In this document: piece by piece, positions 13,310-25,623 of the stretch | Position numbering within the stretch: the stretch's first letter is position 1 | Layout: every line of letters begins with the position of its first letter | NCBI RefSeq assembly: GCF_037038585.1 | Contig: NC_092521.1 | Coordinates: 77,180,398 to 77,244,397 of the forward strand | Source: Patagioenas fasciata | Lineage: Eukaryota; Chordata; Aves; Columbiformes; Columbidae | Direction: 5' to 3' | Length of the DNA: 64,000 bases | Position numbers and translations under genes: made by a program | The notes under the pieces: generated by a model | Databases searched by the model: none | What the model saw: only the letters and a program-made list of their open reading frames with translations | What the model was told of the DNA's origin: nothing

Positions 13310-14238
13310 GTCAAACAAAGCCAGGTTCTAATTTAACAGTGATAATCTTCTACCAGAGTTATTTAAAAATCCCATTAATGTATGGATATGAATCTTCTAT
13401 GCAGTTGTGGGTTTGGACCCACCCAAAAATAGCCTTCAGATTTCTAGGCCCGGGGAACAGCAAGAAGAAAGCAGCACTTCCTTTGCTAGTGGCATGAAGG
13501 TCTCTCACCTTGCCAGAGCTGGCATGCTTGTCATGTCACACTTATCAAAACCAACCCGGCTGATAATAAAGCTTATGAAATGAGTACAAGCTGCTTTGAG
13601 CATGCATTGATAAATGCTTTAGGAGAAGAGCAGATATTTCACTACTTCTAGTCTGGGAAAGATTGCTTTTTTTCAATTAGGCTGTGCAGTGTTCAAGCAT
13701 CAGCATGTTTTGGTTGTTTTGAATTTGTCCAGGAACATAGCTGAGGCATGGGATGTTTGGGAAGGACTGTAAAAGGTTCCTAGGCACCAAGAGTATCGTG
13801 AGTGAGGATGAAGCAGAAGGTGGCAAACTAGGTCCTGGGGACCCCACAGGCAGCTGAGCCTCAGCCCTGTCACAGTCTAGAGGAAACACAGCAATTTTTC
13901 ATCTGATTTATACAGTTATTGAACTAAATATAGTAATAAATACTACAGTCAGCACAGTTGTCAGACATCTATTTTTGATATGAACTTGAGCATGTTTTAC
14001 CCCACCTTCAGCTTCAGATCTAAAGATGCTGCCAATTGTCAACTTTTGGCTTCCAGAACAATTCCATTAAGAGACATGAAGAGCACTTTTTTTCATGAGA
14101 TCATTTCAGGCAGCTTGCAAACACTTAAATCAATGCACCAGTTACGCTGCTCACGTTTTCAAGACAGCACTAAGAAAACTGTAGTGGTGGGAAGGAGGAG
14201 AAGCAGGAATTCTTGACCACCAAGGTGCACCCAGACCT

Positions 14239-14274
14239 CTGCAGCAAGGTCTGCATCTGCAGCAAGGTCTGCAC
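14239..14274 (+). repeat. 18-bp tandem duplication
   Basis: Two adjacent copies of an 18-bp unit (CTGCAGCAAGGTCTGCAT) differ only in the last base. This is a local slippage-type duplication. Confidence 0.9.
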
Positions 14275-17200
14275 CTATGAAATACCTTGGGAGCCACTCA
14301 TACTTCTACGATTCCTTGCAAAGTGTTTCTGTTAATTTCAATTATGTCAGCATCTTTCCTTTGAGAAAATATTTGTCAGGGTATGTAGCTATTTAAAGGC
14401 TTTTTCACATCTGTTTTCACAGACAAACCCTATTAGCTTGTAACAATAACCGCATGCATTTTACTGGAAAGCAATCACTAAAATGGGCTAGAAATCCAGA
14501 TCCCTTAAAATCTGTGTCCATATTCTAAACACCATGCTCTAGGCATTACTGCAAACACTCCTCATTGAGGGCCAAAATGTGTGCTTTATCAGGTTACTAG
14601 TGATCATCACTAGCAGACACAGTCATACGTGGTGTGTAACCCCACACTTTTTATGTCTTGCGCAAACTCAAAACATATCCCATGGTCCAGAACAAAACAC
14701 TCTTGTTCCCTTCTCTCCCATCAGCTGCTCACCAGTAAGAAGCCTTCACAGACTCTCCTGAAGACTGGTGTCTGATGGCTGGATGCTACTGGTAAACCAG
14801 AAATGCCCCAGGTGCTGGAGCTCTGCAAGCTGTCTGAGCCCTGAAGACCATGCAAGGCAGTGTTATGAGAAGTGTCCCTGGCAGTGGCCCTCCAAGATCC
14901 TACATCAATAACATTTGCGTGTAAAATTCAGAGACCCTCACCAAGGAAGGGTACAAAGATTGTATTCTGGTCTCTGGCTAAGACCAAAAGCTGACCACTG
15001 CATCATCCATAGAAGTTACTGGGACAGAACAACACAGGGAAAATCACTGCTAATACAAAAGTCTGTCAAGAACACTCAAAAGCACTTTCTGATATTTCAT
15101 AACTTCTTTTAGGCTTTGTAGGTGCTCAAAGGCAGCCTTGAAGGCCTTTTCTTTGAGTAACTATTTGTCTTCTTCCTCAGTGTACAAATCTCTGTAATGC
15201 TCAGACTCTGCCAACTCAGCTGACTCCAAGGGAAATTTCTGAGTAAGTCAAAAGCACCTTTTTGGCATTACTGTTTCTCCCCTTGCCAAGAGGTTCCCAT
15301 CTGAGATGTCAGCAGGGATGACGCACAGCCGGGACAGTGCCCAGCTCCCTCCAGGAGCACAGCTCCAGTGGTGATAAATCTCAGGGCAGTGGGACAGGGG
15401 AGTTTGAGACAAGAGTCACCAGAAGACCATGCAAAACAGTGTGGCTACCTCTACCATAAGAGCTAAAGGTAAGGGTGAAGAAGATGGTATCTGTGCTTAC
15501 AGAAATGATGGAGCCAAAAAAGTGATGGCTGCAGTGCATGCATATGTGTATTTTTCCCTGTCACCGTTTTTGCATCCACAGAATATATGCTCATGATTTG
15601 CTTATTCCAGGTGTCATAGACAAAGTGGTCCTGCATGATTATGTGAGCTGCATACACCTCTTCTGTGAATTGCACCTTGTCTCATTTCTGCTCCTTCCAG
15701 CCCTAACTTCAACAGTTCCAGGGTACATTTCCAAGAAGGTGTTAGGTGGCATTTCCCTCTCAAAATATCAAGGTTAGATCAGCCCAGCTGCTACGATGTT
15801 TTTTCATTAATACCTTCCCCAAATTCTGTTCGTGTGCCAACAAACCATCCCTCAGTGAATCTACAGAAAATGCCTACTTGACTCTCAGCATTCAGTGGCA
15901 GTTCTAGGGAGTGAAAAGATGCACATTCAGCTTGACGTCTCTCCCATCCACTGCTTTTAAATACCTCCTCACACCTGGACAAGCTCTCACCTCTGAAAAG
16001 CCTAGCCCACCACAGAACAACACCAAATTTAATCTGTGAGTTTGCAAGGCACGTGTAGGAGCCAGGCATGGTGTGGCATGACAGCCTGTCCTTCGGAGTG
16101 GCAGCACCAGGAAGTGAGAGGCCAGCAGACAGGACAGGCCTACATGCTGTCTCTGGGTGACTGCAGGTCCAACAGCTTTTGCTTAAAAGTTAAGTCCTTC
16201 CTCCTACCCCTTAGTTGATATTTTTTTCAGAATCTTTCTCTGTCTCTTTTCTCCTGCGCAGTTGCTGACAGGAAAGGCTGTGAACCCAGAAAAAAGTCTC
16301 ACCCAAGTTGGCACTGAGCACATGGGAGCGATGACCCAGCCAACTCCAGCAGATGCTGTCAGTAAGCTGCACTGCGATCTAAGATTTGTTCTTAAGAAGC
16401 ATTTCTGTTAAGTTTGCAGAGTAAAAACAAGTTCACCTCTCCTTTTACACTTGAAGAGCTTTTGCTGCATGGCTGATTGAAAGCAAAAAGTCTTCAGCTG
16501 TATTGTTATTAATGCCAGCAAATATGGCTGAAAATAACAGAGAGTGGAAAATACACAGAGCTCATATTCATTGCTTGTAGCTTATATTACCCATTAGAAC
16601 TATAAGGCTATCCAAGTAATTTTCTCCATTTACATCAGCTCCAGCATTTTACCTTGAGTACATATTACAAGCTATCAAAATGCAGTGGCCCATAATGAGC
16701 ACAAAGGTGCCATCTTTATTTAGACACCTTTCAGAGCACTAGTGCTAGGTCACTAATGATATTTAGAATTGCTTCTCAGAGTAATTGGTACATTTTTTCC
16801 TCCTGAAGTGCTATGCTTTAGTCTTTTCACTCTATAATCTCAACTCCTTACAAACAGCCACAGAAATATTTGTATTTTCAGAACATAAAGGACAGCAAAT
16901 CAAGAGTGAAGTTCCTGCTTGATTCTGACTATTAAAAGCATTTCAATAGTATCTTCAGGCTGAGATGATGTCTGGCCAATTGCTTTGTAGCCTTGTTTGA
17001 TTACAGGCAACAGAACATATAAGTAAAGGAGAAAAGGCAAAACAGTAACCCTGGGACAGCTTTTGTAAATTAACATGGAGTTCATATAATTTTTTAAAGA
17101 ATAGCTGTGCTAGGGCTTGTGTTTGTTTCTTCTGAAACTTACTGTACACTTGTTTATTAGGAATTGCAAAATTAGGACAATTTCCCCTTGTTATTAAGAT

Positions 17201-18022
17201 CGGGTAATACTGAATTTTACAGCATGTATATGTAAAGATGCACATGTACGCCTGTGTGTTATAATAATGATTATTTTTTTCCCCTTCCTATCTAGTAAGC
17301 TAATGTATTCTGAAGGATTTTGTTCAATTGTTTTCAAAATAACTCAGGCTGTCACTCCTACCATCTTTTCTTCAAATTTGCTCTTCCAGCAAGCAGCACT
17401 GCATAGTCAGGTACTCCTTCCAGGGAGCTCTGTTGAATTCCAGTCCCCTATTTTTGAAATCATGAGACTTATACAATGACAGACTGGGATAATATTTTGC
17501 ATGACAAATTTAATTTCACTCCCTGAAGTGACGTCTTTACAACATGTTTGGGAAAAGCCCAGAAACCAACATTTAAAAAGTGGCTTAGTAGTCAGCAAAC
17601 TGCAACTGAAGATGGGAGATAAAGTCATTTAACATTGACATTCCTCCGCAGACCTTCACAAGCACAATCCACATAAAGCAAAGGATCTGCCCGCAAGTCT
17701 TCTCCGCCATTTTTCAGGTTGACATGACCTTAACAATGTCTGAGAAGACAGATATTTGGAAGTCCCTACCTCATGTAAAATAATTGGTTTGACACTCACT
17801 CCAGTCCTGCAAAATAAATCTGAAGTTACCTTATTTTCTTTGGAGAGTATCACTGAAGTTAACAGGATTCCATAAACACAAAGTAGAAATCCTCTCTGAA
17901 AGATTGGTGGCCTGCATGAGATGGGAAAATAACCTGCCTTAAAGAAAAATAATCCTAAATCTCCTAGGGGAGAAAACTGCTGAGATGCCCGTGGTAACAT
18001 TTCCTATATGTTCTCAGGTATA

Positions 18023-18052
18023 GATTCTGCCTTTTAAGATTCTGCCTTTTAA
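18023..18052 (+). repeat. 15-bp perfect tandem duplication
   Basis: The unit GATTCTGCCTTTTAA occurs twice head to tail without mismatch, which suggests a recent local duplication. Confidence 0.95.
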
Positions 18053-19253
18053 CCTGTTCCCACTGAACAAAGTCATATCTGTTGCAAAGGAGCGACCATC
18101 AGAGGGTGACACACTGTGTACAATGACAGCCAGGAAAAAACCTGTCTGTAAACAAACTAAACATACAAACTTAGAAGAGAGGAATATTGTGAGTCATGAT
18201 AAATACTCAGATCACACTCTATTATTTCAGTAAATATTTGTCATAGCAACAATTGACTAACGGTGAACCAGCTATTAGCGTGCAAAGCAGAGCTCTCGTA
18301 CTATGAAGTAGAGGTTTCCAGCATGTACGTTGTAGGAACTGTTTGGTGCAGTGAAAAGTGAGGCTGTGTGTTTAACAATTGTCCTCACAATAAGCTCAGT
18401 TGAACAGCTTATTTAAGGCTTCAGCCTTTCATTCCAGACCCTTCCAGCTGTCACAATTGTCACATCAGCAGTGGGGTAATGTTTATTCTGTTCCGGATGA
18501 TAAAGCAGGTCCTAAAAGAGAGCTCCAGCATTTGCTATTCATTATCTTTCATCCACAGAGTAGGAATTAGATAAGGCTTCAAATGTAGGTTTTTTTATTA
18601 GCAACTCAGATTTAATACAGTGAAAAGATACCTGCAAAAAGGATGTAGAAGGTTTTCACCCAAACTGTGTGTTCTAAGGAATCTGATCCCACATTGCTTA
18701 ATTCCTCTGAGATGAATAAAATATTTGATTTCAGTTCCTAAAACTGACTGTTCTTTCTCTTTGTAGGTACACACATTACAATATTAATTAGGTCTCAGTT
18801 CAACTAGAATATGTCTCAATTCCACATCCTACATGCATGTACATCCAGCACCAGCTTTTGCAGCAGAGAAATATTATATATTTATTTATACTAAATCTTG
18901 TAGGTTGAAAGAACCATACGTTTGTTAAAATATGTTTGCATTTCCAGATTTTCCTCATACAAAGGTCTCTCCCATGCAAAAAGATTCAAGGACATGTAGA
19001 TTTACAAATCAATGAATTGTACTTTCAGTACATAATTAGGCAGTGGAAACTGAGGTTACTGAGCAGCACAAGAAATGGTCAGTATCCAGCTCTGAAACGA
19101 GATGATAGCTGTTTCTCTTCTCTTATCATCTTCTAACAACAGTTTTGCAGAGCACAAGTGAATCCACTTCTGTGCTAATCCACTTACTATTCTAGTTTTA
19201 ATACTTGAGGGTTTACTGATTTAGTCACAGCTACTGTTCAGATTTAAATATAT

Positions 19254-19272
19254 AAAAAAAAAAAAAAAAAAA
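19254..19272 (+). repeat. poly(A) run
   Basis: Nineteen consecutive A follow an ATATAT-like lead-in. No retroelement body is recognised upstream. Confidence 0.95.
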
Positions 19273-19899
19273 TGAAGTGTAGAACATTCCACCAGCATGT
19301 GCCCCAGTCTACTGGTCTTCAACAGAGAAAGCTACAAGACCTTTAGCTTCCTCAGAGTTCCCCACCATCACATTACAAACCCAGCTGACCAGCCCTACAG
19401 CCCTACCGCTGAGGACAGGCCTACTTGGAGATGACCACCTCTCAGCCCGTCTGATACTCTGATATCAGATACCAGAAAAAAAAACAGAGGGAGGTGAAAA
19501 AGATCAGGCCCATATATCTGCTCTGTCCTGCTGATTCAAGACTGCTGTCCTCACCCCTGTCCCTGACATCCTGGGCCTTCCCTGGCAGCTAAAGGTTGCC
19601 TGCTGCTTTGTATCACCCACCCACCTGGTGAACCACTGTGGGCTCTCCCTTTACTCCTTGATATCAACCGACATTAGGAGTCTCTCAGCAGGAATCTGCT
19701 GTCCATGGCTCCTGTTTGTGAAAATCTGCTCTGAATTCACAGAAGGAATAATGGATTAGAAAAGCTTTTTAAAGAAATGAACCAGGAGGTCAGCAGAACT
19801 CAAACAGGTTGAAGTTTAACCCTCACTGCAGAGTGATACATCACTTGAAAAATGAAGTGAAGCCTAAGATTAGGTGTGTATGATTTTAGAAATAAGGTG

Positions 19900-19919
19900 T
19901 TTTTTTTTTTAAAAAAAAA
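19900..19919. repeat. T11-A9 homopolymer junction
   Basis: Eleven T run directly into nine A, giving a perfectly self-complementary tract of 18 bases with two extra T. Such tracts are rigid and can exclude nucleosomes. Here it stands alone in intergenic sequence. Confidence 0.95.
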
Positions 19920-20090
19920 GGCAAAGTTTTCAGATAAATAGAGCAGATTCACAAGTCAGTGTAAAACAAGGAGAAAACTGATGCTTCTCTTCCTTCAGAC
20001 CTAAACACAGCACGCTGGTGTAATTTTACTCAAAACAACATTGAGTATATCTGTGGCTTCCATCACGTCTGAAACACAATGAGATACTAG

Positions 20091-20217
20091 TCACCCTGGA
20101 GGTCTTTAAAAGGTGTATAGATGAGGTTCTTAGGGACGTGGTTTGGTGCTAGATTTAGGTTATGGTTGGACTTGATGATCTTAGGGGTCTCTTCCACATG
20201 AAATGATTCTATGATTT
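20091..20217 (+). repeat. CR1 LINE, diverged 3'-end fragment
   Basis: The characteristic CR1 tail is readable: CACCCTGGAGGTCTTTAAAA, GTTGGACTTGATGATCTTAG and a closing ATGATTCTATGATT. It differs from the 5.5 and 30.8 kb tails (GACTTGATGATCTTAG instead of GACTAGATGAT), so it belongs to another CR1 subfamily. It is truncated to about 125 bp. Confidence 0.88.
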
Positions 20218-23200
20218 CAGCTGCTGGCAGGATGCAGAGATTAGTAGCTCACTTTTGCTTTTCATTTAAACTAAATTTGCCATTCTATACTTCAAAAGAC
20301 ACTTCTGCTTTAAGAGGGAAGCCAGGTCAGTTGCTGCACTGTCTACTGCACTTCCTTCTCTCTATGTAACAGTGATGTCATTATCCTTCTTAACCATCCA
20401 CACCTGAGACAGCCTGCCTAAACAGCTTGTGAGAAGTTATTTGACATACCTTCATAACCTGTCACTTGCTTTTCAGCCAGAAAGAGGCACAAAGAACATT
20501 TTGCTGAACCAGCATTAGTCACAACATTGTGAGAATACACCAAAGGTAACACACGTGTCCTTACCGCTGGCTGTAGGGAGCTCACAGTTCAGTAACAGCT
20601 AAACAACTTTTATAATCCTTAAAATTACTGTGGATTACAAATGCTTTTCTTTTTCTAAAGCCGCGAGTGACCTACAGAACGCCAGCCACTCGAGTTTTCT
20701 AAAAATATCTCCAATGCAAGCTGGGCAGCAGAGATTGTATTACAGGGCTTCTTTCAAGGTCACTTGCAAGATATATGCTTGCAATGGCTTTAGTACCTGT
20801 GCTTCAGTTGTGTCCCTGGCAGCGTTGGGAGTGTGTTTTGCAAAAAAACATAAGCATTCATATGTGCTCATCAGCTCCAAGCAGTAATAAATTACATTCT
20901 CAGAAAATGATATTGTATTATTGTTCTCAGTTCTGAACAGCATCCTGAAGGGAAGGGAAACAGTCTCTGCAACAGTGCTGACTTCTTCATTCATGGAGTG
21001 CTTTGTCAAATATGTCCCATCCCATCTCTCCCCTCAGACCTCCCATCTAAACACTAGTGCTACTACTTTATGAAAAGACTCAAAAAATACTATGCACTAG
21101 ACGCAGTCTCTTCTTTGATGGGGGATTCTTAAAGCAGACCCAAGAACACAGCAACAAGCAAAATACAAACCTCCACCTTCCTAAGAAACACATATGCATG
21201 CCAGAGGTGCAAGAGAAATTTTGAGGAAAAAAAGAATTCTTCAGGAAAGCATATCAGGTACTCAGTAATTACCTTTACTAATTCTACATAATACAGTCAT
21301 ACACAGCACTTACCAAAGGCTATAGCTACAATACAAATTTATTTCACCCACCTGTTGAAGAAGTCTGATGAAGATTTACTGCTGTAGACTTGACTCAGTT
21401 TCTTCTCATCGAGACTCCTCCAGTCACTATGATCTGGATTCCTCTTTTACTGACAGAGCACATATTGTTAGCTGTAACCAGCCACATTTAAGCATGTTCA
21501 TCTTCTAAGGGAGGAGGTTTGTGAGCAAAGAAATTCAACTAAAACAGAGATTTATCTTCTAAAATCTTTACATTGTTGCAGCATCCCACGAGCAACAACT
21601 CTTCCTGATCTAAAAGTAACTGCTCCCTTACTGACATCCCCACATTTTCTAAAATGCAATTAACATTTCTTAATCCCATAGCTAAAGGCATTGGCCTAGA
21701 CTTAAATGTCATTTTAAACTTGATATACCCAAATCTGAAGGAGACATAAGAAGTGATTTATAAACCCCACTTCCCTCCTCTGTGAAGGTGATGAGTATTC
21801 AGAATAAAGTTATTCCAAAGGGACAAAAATGTATGTCCAATCCACTCCCTTTACCTTTGTATGAAACAGATTGCTGTGAATATTTTCATTAAACAGCCAG
21901 GAGCATGTCATGATCATACTACCACAGATAAAAGTACAAGTCTTGTTTTTTAAGACATCCGATGACAAAAGGGGAAACCATACTGTTGAAACTTGAAGTA
22001 AATAATTTCTAATTACTAATAACATGTGCAATACTGCTGACAGCAGGGCTATAGAACTTGCAATAATTATGGACAACTCAACCAGCAGCACACCTGACAT
22101 CATGCACATGTATTTTCCCCAAATTTTAATGAAAGAAGACAGTTTTTGAATAATGTAGCACGTCATTATGTGAGTGTTGAGTCTAAGGATGCAACACTGG
22201 AATAGTCCCGGGGCAGTAAATCTATCATGTCTGCACTGTATCACATACTTTTATATTATATATACACTACACATATACTAAATATACGATGCTTTAAAGT
22301 ATTAGAAAGCTTCCGGAAACACTGTGGCCATTTCCCCAAACTCTTTTGTGAATCACTTGTGTTATGGCATGCATTATATAATTTTAACTGCAGTTTTATG
22401 AGAAGCTTACCACTTCTGATTACAATGCTTTCTTTTCTGAAAGAAGATTAGAACTTGAAAAGCAATGGAAAATGTTAAATTTAATTTCCTTTACCATACT
22501 GATTTATTACCAATCTTAGATTCTATAGCTTTGCAAAGATCCGGTGAGGATCTCCAATTTTGTAGTCGAAAACAGCAACTCCCATTCTAGCTGGCAGCAT
22601 CTAGTTCTTATTTTGAATGAGACTGGACTATCCAAACCAGCTCATCCACTGTGTCATAAAATTTCCTAATAAATTTCACTATCTATAAAATGTTGATTAG
22701 TTGTGCCACAATCTGTAATAAAATCCCATAAACCCCACAAAACTGCACCCTGCTGATTTACATTTTACTTACAGAAAAAACCCCAGCCCAATATATATCT
22801 GCATGCTTTATTGTTACATTATTGCCACATTGACGATTACAGAAAATTTACTTTGCAATCATTTCAAGACAACATCTGAACATCTCCTGTGCTTGAATAT
22901 TATTGTAACACACTTTAAATTATCAATAATCATCAGTAGGCAATCCAGATCACCAGTTATGATTCCTTTTTTTTTGGGCATGGTAATGCTTTGGTAAGGA
23001 CACCAATGTATAAACATGGATACCTGCAAACAATATATAATATGCTTTCATACAGTGACATTTTCTAACCATATAAGAATTCCTGCACTCTAAAAACCAC
23101 TAAAGCTATCTTGAGAGTCATACTCCATTGTACAAACTTACATACTCATCTAAGTAATCAAAGACAAAATTCAGGTATTGTCTATATATGTTGTATATAT

Positions 23201-23767
23201 TGCATTAACAACCAGAAGCAGTAGTTTGTAATTTAAAAGCATCCATGTTCCTAAGTTTCAGTACTAGAAAGGAAATGTGGTGTTGCTTTCAGAAGACAGA
23301 AATATGCATTTCTACAAGCACACTCTGTGATTTTGTGTGATTTCTAAACACAGAGTAGAGGTACCCAGCCCCATCTAACCGTGTGCTCCTATGCTAAGGT
23401 ACGCTTTGTTTTCTACTGCAGTCGATGGAGTCCAGAGTGACCCAGCTCATCTTGAAAGACACTTCCATTTGGTTGAAGACACCATACCTAAACTCTACCA
23501 ACTGTCTTGACTACATCACTACTGACTACAGCTGCAGTACAGACGCTACTTCAGATGTGGGCACAAGATCATCCAGCTCACTCTCAATCCAGCAGCTACC
23601 AGTACCAAGCAATTGTGACAATTTGCTTCATCGCTGACGCATCACTGACAGCTGCTGGCTGCACCATCAACAAGATGCCACCACTTTCTGTCCTGAATCT
23701 ACAAACGTTCCCGCCAGAAAATTACCTCATGCGGATATTCCATGAGACTCAACAATGCTCCCCTTGT

Positions 23768-23813
23768 GAATGAGTTACTCATGTGTGAATCAGTTACTCA
23801 TGTGTGAATCACT
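23768..23813 (+). repeat. 19-bp tandem repeat, about 2.4 copies
   Basis: The unit GAATGAGTTACTCATGTGT is followed by a copy with one substitution (GAATC...) and a partial third copy. Each unit contains the palindrome GAGTTACTC or a variant of it. It lies close to, or inside, the DAP 3' end region. Confidence 0.9.
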
Positions 23814-23919
23814 TGTACACTCATGAGTGGCTACGAACAAGGCCTCAGACGTACCGACATCGAAAGCATATTTTACAAATTATGCATATCCTAATACAAA
23901 ATAATTCTTATAAACAACA

Positions 23920-25503
23920 CTCGTTCCTTAAGGCAAGTATGGTTATTTAATTAAATTGAAAATAAGGACTGCATATACAGATTGTACATCCTTCCTTGGG
24001 TGTAGAATAAATATATCCATGCATATCCTTTGCAAAACATCATTTCCATTTCAAGCCTATGAAGAGATGGAAATGCCAGGTCCCTCTCACCCAGATGAAG
24101 TGAGTTATCTCACTTGTGAAATGGGCCATATTTCAGACGATTTTTTTGTTGTTGTTATTTTAAATCAGCTACTCGGGGAATTATTATATAATCTGCAGAA
24201 ATTGTAAAAAATACGGTATTTTTAAAACACTCCTCACTGGTTTACTATAGTATTTGATTTTAAACATAAACGAACTAGTAAAACCCCAAGTGACCCCAAA
24301 CTTCCACTAATTTGCCAGGGTTATGTTTGCAGCACTAGCTCCGGTACCCATTTTTTTGACATTATTAGAAGTTTTGTAAACCTAGAGAGTACTAAAGGCT
24401 GTACTGTATCTATAGTCGGTTAAAAACAGCATTACGCTTTAAAAATGTAGGTAGAATGTTTAAAAAATTATTTTTCTGGGTTTTACAGAGGTGAGTTGCA
24501 GAAGGAAAATAATACAGCTAAATGATTTTGAACTGTGCAGTCAAAAGATTTAAACTAATCTGATTGCTCTATTTGAAAAGTAACTTTTTTATTCTCTCAT
24601 ATTACCACTGTCCTTATTCACAATAAGAAGACTAGGAAAAACACAACAGAGGCTGGGTCATAAAGTTAAAGACATTTACTAATGGTATCTCTTAATTTCA
24701 GACAGTGACCTCAAACTGTAAGTTAAAAAAAGAAAACATATTTTTCATCAGTTTATTTTCTTTAAGTTCAAGTCTGGAGGGTCCTGAGGTCCTTCAGTTT
24801 GCTATTGGAATTGAGAAGTCAGCACCTCATAAAAATACAGCCCCCAGTGAGACCCATGAGACCACAAATAAGTTGCTTACAGCAGCAGCATTCTTGTAAC
24901 CTTTGTTTCTCTCCCCTTTCCACACCCACAGACCTTCAAAGACTGCAAGTGCAAAGGGGTGTAAAGAAGATTCAGCTGGATTTCTGCCCACTTGAAAATG
25001 GTTTTGGGCTCTTTTTTCATCTCACTAGTTGAAATCAGAGGGCACAGGTACTGGGGTGTAACACCGTAGGCTACTGAAGACTCCAAGGATTCTACATGAT
25101 CAAGACAAACATCGATTTGTCTCAAACTCCCTCCAGATAGTCAAGGTACCAGTACAAAAGGGCTATTCTTCCTTACTAGCTTAGCATAAAACCTACATTA
25201 ACTATCTGCTATTGTGACTCCACAACTAAAAGTACAAGTTTTAAGCTCATTAATTGTACTAAAGTTTTATCTTGGCAATGAGAAAATCTTATTAAAAACC
25301 CACTCTTGATCAGCAAATACTTAAAAGAGAATTTTCCATGTGGGATAACAACTGAACAATGTCTTCATTTTTATTAACCCTTGAGAAGTAAAAGAAACAG
25401 CGTATTGTTTTAGTGATTTGACAGCATGAATCCTAAAGGGTTTTGGTCTTATTTTGAAAACTTATTTGCTGATGGTAGTTTGGTTGAGATCTTGTCAGAG
25501 AGC
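23920..25503 (-). other. DAP: probable DAP 3' untranslated region
   Basis: This follows the DAP stop codon on the minus strand without an intervening splice donor. DAP transcripts in other vertebrates have a 3'UTR of roughly this size, by general knowledge. The AT-rich sequence lacks open frames on the minus strand. Minus-strand AATAAA hexamers occur early (plus-strand TTTATT at about 25.37 kb and near 24.58 and 24.76 kb), so shorter forms are possible. The far end here is set at a minus-strand ATTAAA near 23.95 kb and is uncertain; it could also extend to about 22.8 kb. Confidence 0.45.
23946..23951 (-). promoter_or_regulatory. DAP: candidate DAP polyadenylation signal ATTAAA
   Basis: On the minus strand this reads ATTAAA, 1.55 kb after the DAP stop codon. 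Other AATAAA hexamers exist nearer to the stop, so this is one of several candidates. Confidence 0.3.
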
Positions 25504-25623
25504 TCACTTGCGAGGCTGGTGGATGTGCTGTTTGACATGTTGCGGGTGAGGAAGCTTTTCCACAGAAGGATGTGGTTTCTGATGAGCCACCTGAGCCGCA
25601 GCTGGAGGAAAGTCCTTATCACC
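25504..25623 (-). CDS. DAP: DAP last coding exon (death-associated protein 1, C-terminus)
   Basis: Reading the minus strand, a pyrimidine-rich tract and an AACAG acceptor at 25628-25624 are followed by 39 codons and TGA. The start, GDKDFPPAAAQVAHQKPH, is the signature of the DAP C-terminal half. The protein ends in HIHQPRK, as in the family, which typically ends in a Gln/Pro/Arg/Lys tail. The exon starts in phase 0 and joins the exon at 27840-27882, which ends with VIAR, giving the expected VIAR-GDKDF junction. DAP is a small, proline-rich, disordered cytosolic protein. It is known as a mediator of interferon-gamma-induced cell death and as an mTOR substrate that restrains autophagy. The tail between QKPH and the end seems a little longer than I recall for the mammalian protein. 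Confidence 0.94.
   Translation of the reverse strand, partial: GDKDFPPAAAQVAHQKPHPSVEKLPHPQHVKQHIHQPRK

Larger units (their letters stand above)
5011..23900. other. intergenic region between convergent ANKRD33B and DAP
   Basis: About 19 kb has no recognisable exon on either strand. Open frames of 60-144 codons occur but lack family similarity, splice context or compositional support. Contents that can be named are short CR1 3' tails (5.48 and 20.1 kb), poly(A)/poly(T) runs, an AT-rich tract near 9 kb, a CAG-rich stretch at 13.28 kb and several perfect or near-perfect short tandem duplications. The remainder appears to be unique AT-rich sequence. Confidence 0.65.

Noticed and set aside
13246-13497. 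Open frame containing the CAG-rich patch, suggestive of a polyglutamine/serine exon
   Set aside because: The repeat lies out of a glutamine frame, and the remainder has no domain or splice support.
21810-22244. 144-codon minus-strand open frame with hydrophobic stretches
   Set aside because: No recognisable domain, no splice or promoter context, and AT-rich composition like its surroundings. Probably a chance frame.
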